From CAZGSV01 sp964528605 (lineage in GTDB: Bacteria; Armatimonadota; Zipacnadia; CAZGSV01): DNA of 60,333 bases. The DNA is taken from contig CAZGSV010000011.1 in NCBI GenBank assembly GCA_964528605.1, forward strand, positions 1 through 60,333, in the 5' to 3' direction. The position numbers and the translations under genes were made by a program. Shown here in pieces: positions 26,348 through 34,932 of the stretch. The notes under the pieces were generated by a model that had not been told where the DNA came from, ran no database searches, and worked only from the letters and a program-made list of their open reading frames with translations. Position 1 is the first letter of the stretch; the number at the start of each line of letters is the position of its first letter.

Positions 26348-27520
26348 ATGGCCAAGACAGCGATGGAGGGCAACCAGGCGGTCGCTTACGCGATGCGCCA
26401 GGTGCGGCCGGACGTGGTGGCCGCCTATCCCATCTCGCCGCAGACCGAGGTGGTCCAGGCTTTCGCGGACCATGTGGCCGCCGGTGAGGTGGACACCCAG
26501 TACGTGGCCGTGGAGAGCGAGCACTCCGCCATGAGCGCCTGCGTGGGCTCCGCGGCCGCGGGGGCGCGTACCATGACCGCCTCCGCCTCGCAGGGCATCG
26601 CGCTGATGTGGGAGGTTCTCTACATCGCCGCGGGTCTGCGCCTGCCCATTGTGATGGCGGTCATCAACCGGGCGCTGAGCGCCAACATCAACATCCACTG
26701 CGACCACAGCGACTCCATGGGCTGCCGCGACACCGGCTGGCTCCAGATCTACGCCGAGGACGTCCAGGAGGGCTACGACAACATCATTCAGGCGGTCAAG
26801 ATCGCCGAGCGCTGCGACCTGCCGGTCATGGCCTGCCTCGACGGCTACATCCTCAGCCACGCCATGGAGTCGCTCGACATCATCGAGGACGACAAGGTGT
26901 ACGATTTCGTGGGCTCGATCAAGAGCGAGCACTCGCTGCTCGACCTGCAGCACCCCGTTACCTTCGGCCCCATTGACATGACCGACTATTACTTCGAGCA
27001 CAAGCGCCAGCAACTCGCGGCCTTCGATGGCGTCCTCGATGTGATCAAGGAAGTCGGACAGCAGTACGGCCGGTTGAGCGGCCGGCCCTATGGCCTCTTT
27101 GAGGCCTACCGCTTGGAGGATGCCGATTACGGCATCCTGGCTATGGGTTCGGCGGCCGGGACGACGAAGGATGTCATTGATGATTACCGCCAGCAAGGCA
27201 AGAAGGTCGGGCTGCTCAAACTGCGCGTCTTCCGGCCCTTCCCCACGGCGGAGTTGGCGGACGCGGTTTCGCACCTGAAGGCTCTGGCCGTGCTGGACCG
27301 CGCCAGTTCTCCGGGCGCGGCCGGCGGCCCCCTGTTCCTTGAGGTGACCTCGGCGCTCTATGCGAAGAAGGCGAACGTCCCGGTGCTGCCGTACATCTAC
27401 GGCCTCGGCGGCCGGGAGTTCGGCCCCCACTTGGTCGAGCGAGTCTACGCGGAACTGCCCGCCGTCGCCGGCGACGGCAAGGTGCAGTACCCGGTGCGTT
27501 ACTTGGGCGTGCGCGAGTAG
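26348..27520 (+). CDS. porA: Pyruvate/2-oxoacid:ferredoxin oxidoreductase alpha subunit
   Basis: 390 residues from ATG 26348 (the frame is open upstream, overlapping porD). Family features: GNQAVAYAMRQVRPDVVAAYPISPQTE (CoA/substrate domain), EHSAMSACVGSAAAGARTMTASASQG, and NRALSANINIHCDHSD. The C-terminal transketolase-like domain is present (GILAMGSAAGTTKDVID). The chain contributes the substrate-side part of the active site with the beta chain. The two-base gap from porD supports one operon. Confidence 0.96.
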   Translation: MAKTAMEGNQAVAYAMRQVRPDVVAAYPISPQTEVVQAFADHVAAGEVDTQYVAVESEHSAMSACVGSAAAGARTMTASASQGIALMWEVLYIAAGLRLPIVMAVINRALSANINIHCDHSDSMGCRDTGWLQIYAEDVQEGYDNIIQAVKIAERCDLPVMACLDGYILSHAMESLDIIEDDKVYDFVGSIKSEHSLLDLQHPVTFGPIDMTDYYFEHKRQQLAAFDGVLDVIKEVGQQYGRLSGRPYGLFEAYRLEDADYGILAMGSAAGTTKDVIDDYRQQGKKVGLLKLRVFRPFPTAELADAVSHLKALAVLDRASSPGAAGGPLFLEVTSALYAKKANVPVLPYIYGLGGREFGPHLVERVYAELPAVAGDGKVQYPVRYLGVRE

Positions 27521-27601
27521 GCGCGCACCCGATGCCCGCGGGTCGCCGGGCCAAGGCGCTCGCGGGCTGCGCGTCGCAGACGCGGCAGGGAGGTTGACAG
27601 A

Positions 27602-28555
27602 ATGGCCAGTTTGAAGGAGTTGGCAAAGAGACCGGAGTTGCTTGCCGGTGGACACCGCATGTGTCCCGGCTGCGCCGAGGGCACCATTGTTAGACAAGTC
27701 CTGCTCGCCTCGGACAAGCCTGTGATCGTCGGTTCGGCCACCGGCTGCCTCGAGGTGTGCACCACCATCTTCCCCTACACCGCTTGGCGCATGCCCTGGA
27801 TTCACAACGCCTTCGAGAACGTAGCCGCTACCATGGGCGGCGTCGAGGCGGCGTACCTGGCGCTCAAGCGGCGCGGGGCGGTCACGGAGGACGTCAACTT
27901 CGTCGCCTTTGCGGGCGACGGCGGCACCTATGACATCGGCATCCAGGCCCTGTCCGGTATGCTCGAGCGCGGGCACCGCGTGGTCTACGTGTGCATCAAC
28001 AACGAAGCCTACATGAACACGGGCATCCAGCGCTCCAGCGCCACGCCCTTCGGGGCGGCCACCACGACCACGCCGGTGGGCAAGCGCGCGGCCGGCAAGC
28101 AACAGCACCGCAAAGACCTGACCGCCATCATCGCCGCGCACGAGATTCCCTACGTCGCGCAGGCCGTGCCCGGGCGCTTCAACGACCTCATCGCCAAGTG
28201 CGAGAAGGCCTATGCGGCCAAGGGGCCCGCGTTCCTCAACGTGCTGTGCCCGTGCACCCGCGGCTGGCAGTACGACGCGCCCGAGACCATGGAGATCAGC
28301 CGGCTCGCGGTGGAGACCTGCTTCTGGCCGCTCTTCGAGGTTGAGAACGGCGAGTGGAAGGTCAACTACAAGCCGAAGGAGAAGTTGCCGTTGACCGCCT
28401 TCATCGAGCCGCAGGGGCGCTTCCGTCACTTGCTGCGCGAAGAGAACAAGCCGCTCTTGGAGGAACTGCAAGCCGGGGTGGACCGGCAGTGGGCGCGGCT
28501 GCTCTGGCTTGCCGGCGAAGGGCCGCGTCCAGGCGGCGAGGCGCAGGCGTATTAG
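27602..28555 (+). CDS. porB: Pyruvate/2-oxoacid:ferredoxin oxidoreductase beta subunit
   Basis: 317 residues, GGGAGG upstream of ATG 27602. CPGC (residues ~21-24) begins the 4Fe-4S ligand set. The TPP/Mg motif is AGDGGTYDIGIQALSGMLERG, followed by CINNEAYMNTGIQRS and the usual SSATPFGAATTTTP. This chain binds TPP and one Fe-S cluster. It completes the porCDAB order. A GC-rich hairpin follows 35 bases after the stop. Confidence 0.96.
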   Translation: MASLKELAKRPELLAGGHRMCPGCAEGTIVRQVLLASDKPVIVGSATGCLEVCTTIFPYTAWRMPWIHNAFENVAATMGGVEAAYLALKRRGAVTEDVNFVAFAGDGGTYDIGIQALSGMLERGHRVVYVCINNEAYMNTGIQRSSATPFGAATTTTPVGKRAAGKQQHRKDLTAIIAAHEIPYVAQAVPGRFNDLIAKCEKAYAAKGPAFLNVLCPCTRGWQYDAPETMEISRLAVETCFWPLFEVENGEWKVNYKPKEKLPLTAFIEPQGRFRHLLREENKPLLEELQAGVDRQWARLLWLAGEGPRPGGEAQAY

Positions 28556-28590
28556 GTCCGTCTCTTCCGTCTCCTTTCTTTGCACCATCC

Positions 28591-28615
28591 GCGCGGGGCC
28601 CCAAAGGCCCCGCGC
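28591..28615 (+). terminator. Hairpin after porB
   Basis: GCGCGGGGCC, five-base loop, GGCCCCGCGC: a perfect ten-base stem starting 35 bases after the stop codon. No T-tract follows, so intrinsic termination is possible but not certain. Confidence 0.6.
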
Positions 28616-28701
28616 TCGGGTACAGGCCCTTGCTCGAGCCCTGGCCGGCCAGGCCGGGTCGGCCCACCGTGATGCCCCCGTCGCCGAATGCCGTCTTCCG
28701 G

Positions 28702-28730
28702 TTGTCAACTTGTTGATTTGGTGATAGAAT
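28702..28730 (+). promoter_or_regulatory. Promoter of the VapBC-methyltransferase operon
   Basis: TTGTCA (28702-28707), exactly 17 bases, TAGAAT (28725-28730) with TGA before it (extended -10). The expected start of transcription, ~28737, is about ten bases before the ATG at 28748, with no ribosome site, so the mRNA is nearly leaderless. Confidence 0.7.
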
Positions 28731-28732
28731 TC

Positions 28733-28749
28733 ATACGGTGATAGCGTAT
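28733..28749. promoter_or_regulatory. Putative operator at the antitoxin start
   Basis: An inverted repeat ATACG-(7)-CGTAT covers the expected transcription start and the ATG. GGTGATAG is also directly repeated at 28720-28727 and 28737-28744. This placement fits autorepression by the RHH-like antitoxin. Inference. Confidence 0.45.
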
Positions 28750-29047
28750 GGGCAAAACCCCCACCCATAAGGTGCGAATGACGATTTACCTCCACGCGGA
28801 GACTCGGAGGCGGATAAGGATCGCGGCCTCCGCGGCGGACCTCTCTTTGAGCGATTTCTGTGCCCGGACCTTGGAGAGAGCCTTACGCGGGGAGGGCGAC
28901 ATCCGCACCCAGTGGGATGAGGCCTTACGAGAGATAGACGCGTTCAGACAGGAGGTCTTCGAGCGGCACGACACGCACCCCGATTCGGCCGAGATGATCC
29001 GGCAAATGCGTCGCGAGCGGGACGAGCACCTTGACCACGTGTCTTGA
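28748..29047 (+). CDS. Antitoxin-like protein of a VapBC-type pair (ribbon-helix-helix)
   Basis: 99 residues. The N-terminus (HKVRMTIYLHAETRRRIRIAASAADLSLSDFCARTLERAL) looks like a ribbon-helix-helix DNA-binding domain: a short strand, then two helices. The rest is a charged helical tail (IRTQWDEALREIDAFRQEVFERHD) suited to wrapping a toxin. It overlaps the PIN-domain toxin gene by 17 bases. It probably neutralises the toxin and represses the promoter, whose inverted repeat spans its start codon. The ATG has no ribosome site; translation is likely near-leaderless. Confidence 0.78.
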   Translation: MGKTPTHKVRMTIYLHAETRRRIRIAASAADLSLSDFCARTLERALRGEGDIRTQWDEALREIDAFRQEVFERHDTHPDSAEMIRQMRRERDEHLDHVS

Positions 29048-29477
29048 CGCCTCGGTTGCGGTCAAGCTCCTGGTCACGGAGCGCGATAGTGGTGCGGCTC
29101 GCCGCCTTGTCCAACGCTTGCGTGACCGCGGTGAGCCCCTGGTCGCGCCTTGCCTCCTTACCTTCGAGGTGACATCCGCGTTGGCTCGAAAGGCTGCTGC
29201 CCGCCTTCTCTCGCCGGAGGAGGCATTACAGGCAGCGCGCCTTCTGGGGAGGCTTCCTCTCCGAATGGTCCATCCCCTGGGCCTTCATGTGGAGGCGCTT
29301 CAGCTGTGTCGCCAGTACGACAGACTGAGCGTCTATGACGCCCACTACCTGGCGCTGGCACAGCGGCTTGAATGCGAGTTCTGGACGGCAGACGAGGAGC
29401 TAGTGGACGCTGTGCGGCCTGGATTCCCCTGGGTACACGCGCTGGCGGAGATCGAAGGCGCGTCAGAGAATCCGTGA
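29031..29477 (+). CDS. PIN-domain ribonuclease toxin (VapC-like)
   Basis: 148 residues from TTG 29031, inside the antitoxin 3' end. PIN acidic residues can be traced: D6 in TTCLDASVAVKLL, Glu in LTFEVTSAL, and Asp in LSVYDAHYLALAQ and FWTADEELV. VapC toxins cut tRNA or rRNA. The stop TGA overlaps the methyltransferase start (GTGA), so all three genes may be translated from one mRNA. Confidence 0.85.
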   Translation: MTTCLDASVAVKLLVTERDSGAARRLVQRLRDRGEPLVAPCLLTFEVTSALARKAAARLLSPEEALQAARLLGRLPLRMVHPLGLHVEALQLCRQYDRLSVYDAHYLALAQRLECEFWTADEELVDAVRPGFPWVHALAEIEGASENP

Positions 29478-30724
29478 GACAACGACTCTGGCGTCTCCCT
29501 TCTGCCAAGGACGACTCCGGGGTGCGCCGGCGGGATGAGGGGTGGGACTTCCGCGGGACGCAGGCGACCAGCGGCGTCTACGGCATCCACCCCTACCCGG
29601 CGATGTTCCACTTCGGGGTGGTGCGGGGCCTGCTGGAAGAACTGAGCCGGCCTGGCGAATTGGTGCTGGACCCCTTCGTCGGCTCCGGAGTGACAGCCGT
29701 CGAGTCCGCCATCTCCGGTCGCCCCTTCTACGGCTGCGACCTCAACCCGCTGGCGATAATGGTCTCGCGGGTGCGCACGACCCCTCTGCCGCGCGCGCGA
29801 CTGCTCGCCGCGCTGGAGCAGGTCCTCGCGGAGGCGAGGGAGGTCGAGGCCGAGCCCCCGGACTTCCCGAACCTAGAGTTCTGGTTCGCGGATGAGGTCA
29901 TCGCAGAGCTGGCGCGGCTGCGCGCCGCGGTGTTGCACCTGCCCATGGGGCCGCTGCAGGAGTTCTTCGCGGTAGCGTTCTCCGAGACTGCCCGCGGCGT
30001 CTCGCGCACGCGGCCCAACGAGTTCAAGTTGCTGCGCCGCAAGAACTGGGAGGAGTTCCGGCCGGACGTGGCCGCGGAGTTGGAGCGCATCGCCCGCCGC
30101 AACATTGACCTGCTCGATTCCTTCTACCGGGAGCGAGCGATCAACGCGGCGGTCGCCCTCGAGACGCGAGACGTGCTGGAAGGGCTGCCGCTACCGGACG
30201 AGATGGTGGACTTGGTCATCACCTCCCCCCCCTACGGCGACTCCCGCACCACGGTGGCCTACGGCCAGTTCTCGCGGCTATCGCTCCAATGGCTAGGGCT
30301 GGAGGAACGAGTTGACAGGGAATCGCTTGGCCGGAGCACGCCTGAGGCGGGCGTCCGCCTGCCCTCGCAGGCGCTCTACCAGGTGCTGGCAGGGATCGAG
30401 AGCGCCAACGCCAAGCGCGCGGCCCAGGTGCTCGCGTTCTACAGCGACCTGGACGCGGCCATCGGCGAGGTGGTTCGGGTCCTGCGCCCGGGGGGGCGCG
30501 TGTGTTTTGTCGTCGGCAACCGCCGGGTGGCGAAAACGGAACTCCCGACGGACAGGATAGTCGCCGACCTGTTCTGCGCGCGCGGCTTCACCCATCGGGA
30601 GACCATCGTCCGCGCCATCTCCAACAAGCGCATGCCGGCGGAGAACTCACCCACCAACGTGCCCGGTCAAAAGGAACGCACCATGGCGCATGAGTACCTG
30701 GTCGTGCTGACCAAGAGCGGCTAG
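29474..30724 (+). CDS. DNA methyltransferase coupled to the VapBC-like pair
   Basis: The frame is open from 29372, but GTG 29474 gives a four-base GTGA overlap with the toxin stop and removes the overlapping upstream part; 416 aa. Motif X/I: GIHPYPAMFHFGVVRGLLEE then LVLDPFVGSGVTAVESAISG (residues ~35-75). Motif IV: DLVITSPPYGD (~246-256). A ~170-residue helical insert between them may hold the target-recognition part. The C-terminus has GGRVCFVVGNRRV. It probably methylates DNA at N4-cytosine or N6-adenine. No restriction gene is present. Its pairing with a toxin-antitoxin pair is unusual. Confidence 0.85.
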   Translation: MRQRLWRLPSAKDDSGVRRRDEGWDFRGTQATSGVYGIHPYPAMFHFGVVRGLLEELSRPGELVLDPFVGSGVTAVESAISGRPFYGCDLNPLAIMVSRVRTTPLPRARLLAALEQVLAEAREVEAEPPDFPNLEFWFADEVIAELARLRAAVLHLPMGPLQEFFAVAFSETARGVSRTRPNEFKLLRRKNWEEFRPDVAAELERIARRNIDLLDSFYRERAINAAVALETRDVLEGLPLPDEMVDLVITSPPYGDSRTTVAYGQFSRLSLQWLGLEERVDRESLGRSTPEAGVRLPSQALYQVLAGIESANAKRAAQVLAFYSDLDAAIGEVVRVLRPGGRVCFVVGNRRVAKTELPTDRIVADLFCARGFTHRETIVRAISNKRMPAENSPTNVPGQKERTMAHEYLVVLTKSG

Positions 30725-30725
30725 C

Positions 30726-30812
30726 GGAAAATAGGGACAGGAACCCATTTTCCTACGCCGCGACGCGGTAGCCGACCGACTCACGGAAAATGGGTTCCTG
30801 TCCCTATTCTCC
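30726..30812. repeat. Long inverted repeat between convergent genes
   Basis: Arms 30726-30753 and 30785-30812 match in inverted orientation at 27 of 28 bases, separated by 31 bases. Each arm contains GGGACAGGAACCCATTTT or its complement. The right arm includes the TAG stop (30804-30806) of the minus-strand glycosidase-like gene. It could terminate both genes. Confidence 0.85.
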
Positions 30813-32963
30813 GCGAGCGGGAGGGCGGAGCCACAAGAGGCGCCAGTCGAGGTAGGCCAGCCGCAACTGCACAGTGACGTCCTGCATCGCGACGTTCTCA
30901 CCAGTGAACGCATCCTCAACGTTTGCTGCGTTGAGCCCCAGAGCCGGCAGGTCGAACGCGACCCGCGCCTCCTGCTCCCGGCCGCTAGCGTTGAAGACAA
31001 CCGCAAGAACGCCGCGAGTGGGGTGCCGGTACAGGCTGACGCGACACCCCTCCGGCTCAACGGCTACACAACCGGCGTTGCGCCAGTAGGGCAGCCACTG
31101 CGCATCTTTCCGTCCGAACTCGTCAAAGACGCGCCAGATGCGGGCCACCTGCTCCAGTTCCTCCATGGACACCGGCCGCGTGGGCACATCGTGCAGAACG
31201 GACAGCCCGCATGCCTGCCAGTAGGTGAGGCCTAGGCTGCTACTGTGCAGGAACTCAGCGGGGACGCCCCACTGGCGCCCCATGAACTCGGCGCGGAACA
31301 TATCGAGCGATAGCCGCCCGGTCGCCGTTTCGCCCTCGGCGGCCGACAGGTGCTCGCCGTCCCAGTAACTGGTGAAGTAGGGCAGAGCGTTGGTCATAAA
31401 CGCGGACTGGTGCACGTTCACCTGTCCGTCCGGCTTGCGCGACCGCACCACAGTGTAGATACGGCGAAGCGTCTTGCGGATGGGGAAGAGCGCGTAGGTG
31501 GGCGCGACCGTCCCGTCAGGCTTCACATACCCGCACCCGTGGCGCTGGTTCTTGCAGCCGCCAAACGGAGTCGAGGTCCCATCGAGATAGACGCCGTCAA
31601 TGTCGTACTCATCCATCACCCGGCCGATGCCGTGCACCAGGAAGTCCTGCCAGACGCTACGGTAGCAGACGATGAGCGCATTCTGGATCGGCTGCGGCGG
31701 GTAGTTGTAGCCGAAGTACCCGCTGCGCGGTTCGAGCAAGCAGTCGTCGCTGTATTCCTCCCACTCCGCCGCCTTGTCCGACATCAAGAAGCCGAAGTAG
31801 AGGAGGAGTTTGATCCCGCGCGCATGGCAGCGAGCGACCAGGCCGCGCAAATCGTCGCCGTAGGTGGTCTCGGTGTACGACTCGATGTCGGTCCAATGCT
31901 CGTGGAAGGCGACGGTCTTCCCGCCCAGAGCCGCGAGGCGGTCTAGGTCGGCGTCACTGATCTTCAGGCGCGTTTCGACGCCGAAGGTGCCTTGGGATAC
32001 GTGGAAGGTGCGGTAGTCCCAGGCGTCTTCCACGACCGGCTTCACCGGCGTCGCCAGCAACCCGAAGGTATAGTGAAGCGAGGCGCCTTTTTGGCCGGCG
32101 GGCGATAGCGCGACCGGCTTGTCCACTATGCGAAGCCGCACGGCCACGAGGTCACCCTCGCGGCGGATTTCCACGGCCTGGTCGGGACTGTCGCTTAGCC
32201 AGTGCTCATCCGACTCGCAGAACCACATCAGCCCGCGTTCCTCGTCGCCAAGCCAGATGACGGGCAGGAATCCGTCCACAAACCCGGCGTCGCCGAGGGC
32301 CCGGGGGCGGTGCTCGGACCAGGACTTGGCGTAGTTGGGGTAGTAATAGAGCAGGCTCGCGTGCTCGGCCTTCAGAGGGATCTCGAGCGTGAGTTCCTCC
32401 AGTCGGAGCGGGCCATGAGGGCGCAGTTCCCAGTCTATGCGGATGGCGCCGTCGTACTCGACCTGTGTATTGGCAGCGATGCTCAGGCGCGTGCCGGTGA
32501 GGACCTGCGTCAGGCACACGCGCGCCGCGGTCTGCTCCGCAACCGTGATGGGCTGGGCTTGCCATTCCTCGGGCTCGCCGCTGACGCGCGCTAGCAGACG
32601 CATGGGGCCAGCCAGGACTTCGCGCCCGTCCGTTTCAACGGCCGTCGGGAAGATGCCGCCGGCAAAGCGGTAGGTCCTGCCCCAACAGGAGACTGCGACG
32701 CCCGCGGAGCCGCCTGCGGGCTCCGACGGGAGCGGCTCAACGCGCAGCGGCGTCCACGGCGCCAAGACCTCATCCGTAATGCCCTCCCGGGATCCGAGCC
32801 AGTCAGGTTTCGCTTCCTTTGCCAACAGCCCGCCTCCTTGAGGCATCGCGGCCCCGAGGAAAGCCAGGACAGCCGCGCTCAGCATTAACAGGTGAGACGG
32901 GAGCCGCCGGATGTGTCGGTGGATGCTAGGCTCTGTCGTGGGCCCGTTGCGCCGCCATGCCAT
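30804..32963 (-). CDS. Exported glycoside hydrolase-like protein (DUF6067/GH123-like)
   Basis: ATG 32963 is chosen (AGGTAGC upstream); MAWRRNGPTTEPSIHRHIRRLPSHLL then LSAAVLAFLGAA forms a long signal peptide. Starting at ATG 32885 is possible. 719 aa. A beta-sandwich N-terminus ends with LHYTFGLLATPVKP, a phrase I associate with DUF6067/GH123-like proteins. The TIM-barrel part has GIKLLLYFGFLMSD and MDEYDIDGVYLDGTS (likely acidic catalytic region), and a C-terminal beta domain follows. Probably an extracytoplasmic glycosidase of unknown substrate. The family name is from memory and tentative. The stop codon lies in an inverted repeat. Confidence 0.75.
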   Translation of the reverse strand: MAWRRNGPTTEPSIHRHIRRLPSHLLMLSAAVLAFLGAAMPQGGGLLAKEAKPDWLGSREGITDEVLAPWTPLRVEPLPSEPAGGSAGVAVSCWGRTYRFAGGIFPTAVETDGREVLAGPMRLLARVSGEPEEWQAQPITVAEQTAARVCLTQVLTGTRLSIAANTQVEYDGAIRIDWELRPHGPLRLEELTLEIPLKAEHASLLYYYPNYAKSWSEHRPRALGDAGFVDGFLPVIWLGDEERGLMWFCESDEHWLSDSPDQAVEIRREGDLVAVRLRIVDKPVALSPAGQKGASLHYTFGLLATPVKPVVEDAWDYRTFHVSQGTFGVETRLKISDADLDRLAALGGKTVAFHEHWTDIESYTETTYGDDLRGLVARCHARGIKLLLYFGFLMSDKAAEWEEYSDDCLLEPRSGYFGYNYPPQPIQNALIVCYRSVWQDFLVHGIGRVMDEYDIDGVYLDGTSTPFGGCKNQRHGCGYVKPDGTVAPTYALFPIRKTLRRIYTVVRSRKPDGQVNVHQSAFMTNALPYFTSYWDGEHLSAAEGETATGRLSLDMFRAEFMGRQWGVPAEFLHSSSLGLTYWQACGLSVLHDVPTRPVSMEELEQVARIWRVFDEFGRKDAQWLPYWRNAGCVAVEPEGCRVSLYRHPTRGVLAVVFNASGREQEARVAFDLPALGLNAANVEDAFTGENVAMQDVTVQLRLAYLDWRLLWLRPPARGE

Positions 32964-33030
32964 GGAGCCAGATGCTACCTTGCCGCGGCGGCATTGGCAA
33001 CGCGCGGGCCAGATAGCCCCCGGACAGACT

Positions 33031-33699
33031 TCAGCGCAGCAGTTCGAGTGCCTTGGCCAGTTCTGCGATGGCAGCCTTTTCGTGCGCCAGCGCCTGGCGC
33101 CCGGCAGCGGCGCCAGCCTTGCGGTGCTCCTCGCTCTCCCAGGCGTTCTCCGGCGCCTTGCCCCGTGGGCCGAGTCGGCCCAGGTGCGTCTCCCACTCCT
33201 GCCACGCGGCGTAGGCCGATTCATACTGCTGCGCGGCCGCGAGGATGTGGCTGCTGACCGGCGTGGGGAGTTCCTGCGCCACGCGTTGCAGATAGCGGGC
33301 GGTGCACTGTCTGGCCGTCCACTGCGGGTATATGCTGTGCAGGCCCAACCAGCCCAGGTTGAAATAGGAGGGCGGCTTTGCGGTATCCTCGATGTCGGCG
33401 GCGTACGCCTCGGTGCCGGCGAGTCCGAAGGACACACCGGCGAAACCGTCATTGCTAGCCATCGGGTGCTTGTCGGCCCAGGTAACGATGTTCCTCATGA
33501 CCTCGGTGGCCATCTCCCTGGGAGCCGCCTTGGCGACCCTACCGGTGTGTCTGCCGAGGTGGCCATGGCTTTGCTGCTTGAACCACTTCTCAAACTCCTG
33601 CCACGTCCACCATTTGCCGGGATATGCGTGCGGCACTTCCAGCACGAAGGCCTTGCGGTCGGCCTTCTTGGGGGCGTCCTGGTAGCCAGCGAAGACCAG
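33031..33699 (-). pseudogene. 3' part of the sigma-factor fusion gene, downstream of an in-frame TAA
   Basis: The frame is the same as that of the sigma-factor gene and continues right after its TAA (33700-33702): LVFAGYQDAPKKADRKAFVLEVPHAYPGKWWTWQEF and on, 222 residues. The first possible start is GTG 33645, which has no ribosome site and would discard coding-like sequence, so an independent gene is unlikely. Features: WWTWQEFEKWFKQQS, GHLGRHTGRV, DGFAGVSFGLAGTEAYA, LHSIYPQWTARQCTARYLQRV. No function is known to me. It is probably the C-terminal half of a 633-residue protein, lost or reached only by readthrough. Confidence 0.65.
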
Positions 33700-34932
33700 T
33701 TATTCTTCAGACGGTGCACGAGCGGGCTTGCCGGCGTCTATGGTCTTTTTGAGAGCGTTCCACACCTCATCCGGCGTTTGGGATCGGACCCATTCCCAGC
33801 CGAAGCCCGTGGCCCGCGCGATCCGCTCGTCAGCGCCGGGAGGAGGCACCCAGGCAACCCAGAACTTGTCTTTGTGTTCGTAGACGAAGGAGATGCCGAA
33901 GCCAGAAATGGTCATCAGCGTTTCGTAGTCGGCATCTTCCCATCCCGCCGCTCGCATGCAGACCAGGTGCGTGGTGACAGCGCTGCGTGGCGCGCCGTAG
34001 GGCTGGACCGTCTCGCGTACCACCTGGTCGAATGTCTGGACCACGTTCTCGAGAAGGACCTGGCGAGACTCCCCTTGTGCTTCACGCCTCACGTTTGCAT
34101 TCACCCCATTCTCGTATCCGCCGTGTCCGGCCGCTTCGCGCTTCGCCCTGGCCGCTTGCCAGTACACTGTGCCGCCGATGATCGCAGGCAAGCCGAGAGC
34201 CACGGCGACCGCGGCTTTGCCCCGCAGTGCGCCCGGCAAGTGGCTGGTAAGGTGCGAGGAGGTGGGCGCGGATTTGCCGCTCCCCCTGGCCGCTGCCTCC
34301 GCCGACAATGTGCTGACGGCTGCGGCCAGCGTCGCGGGTGCTGCTCCGGCAGCGTTCTGTGCAAGAAGGGCAGCGAGGACTGCGGACGGAACCACCACGC
34401 CCGCATCCTTGAGCCTGTTGCGGACCTGTTCGACCCCGGAGTTGACCCGGCGCGACACAGTCGCCGCCGAGACTCCCAGTTCTTCCGCTATCTCAGCCTG
34501 GGTCCTCTGCCGCAGAAAGTGTTCGACCAGCGCGTGGCGCTCCTCGTTCGGAAGTTCGTCCACCGCGCGGTCCACCTCCGGGGCGATCTCCTCCCACGAC
34601 ACGCCGTCATTCCTGGCAGCCCTCTCGGCGGCTCTCATCTCTTCGTACTCCCGCTCCCGTCGCTTGCGCGCCGCAGCCTGCCTAACGAGTTCAAGGCAGT
34701 GATGGGTCGCACGGCGGTGGAGCCAGCCCGCAACCGAGGAGCGCACTTTGCCGGCCTGGCGCGCTAGGTCATAGAAGCAATCTTGTGCCGCATCCTCGGC
34801 GTCAGCGGCGTTGCCCAACATCCTGAGGCAAGCGCTGTAAACGAGGTCCTGATACGCCTGCACGATGGCGGAGAAGGCCTCGGCATCCCCGGTGCTGGCG
34901 TACTGATGTAGGAGCCGTAGGTCTGGGGTCAT
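33700..34932 (-). CDS. ECF-type sigma factor fused to a membrane segment and sensor-like domain (ends at in-frame TAA)
   Basis: 410 residues to the TAA. Residues ~1-85 are sigma region 2 (LLHQYASTGDAEAFSAIVQAYQ, AEDAAQDCFYDLARQ). ~120-178 are region 4, a helix-turn-helix (TQAEIAEELGVSAATVSRRV). A linker (VPSAVLAALLAQN...) is followed by one membrane helix (~240-259). The rest is outside or periplasmic, with VRETVQPYGAPRSAVTTHLVCM and GFGISFVYEHKDKFWVAW. Gene expression control coupled to an outer domain is likely. The same frame continues for 222 conserved-looking codons after the stop. Divergent from the GH32-like gene. Confidence 0.8.
   Translation of the reverse strand: MTPDLRLLHQYASTGDAEAFSAIVQAYQDLVYSACLRMLGNAADAEDAAQDCFYDLARQAGKVRSSVAGWLHRRATHHCLELVRQAAARKRREREYEEMRAAERAARNDGVSWEEIAPEVDRAVDELPNEERHALVEHFLRQRTQAEIAEELGVSAATVSRRVNSGVEQVRNRLKDAGVVVPSAVLAALLAQNAAGAAPATLAAAVSTLSAEAAARGSGKSAPTSSHLTSHLPGALRGKAAVAVALGLPAIIGGTVYWQAARAKREAAGHGGYENGVNANVRREAQGESRQVLLENVVQTFDQVVRETVQPYGAPRSAVTTHLVCMRAAGWEDADYETLMTISGFGISFVYEHKDKFWVAWVPPPGADERIARATGFGWEWVRSQTPDEVWNALKKTIDAGKPARAPSEE

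Noticed and set aside
26342..28795. Long minus-strand open frame (817 codons) opposite porA and porB
   Set aside because: Antisense shadow of well-conserved genes in high-GC DNA; the translation has no recognisable motifs.
28748..30724. Restriction-modification system
   Set aside because: A methyltransferase and a PIN toxin are present, but no restriction nuclease or specificity gene.
32911..34767. Long plus-strand open frame (618 codons) opposite the sigma-factor fusion gene
   Set aside because: Shadow frame; the opposite strand carries clear sigma-factor domains.
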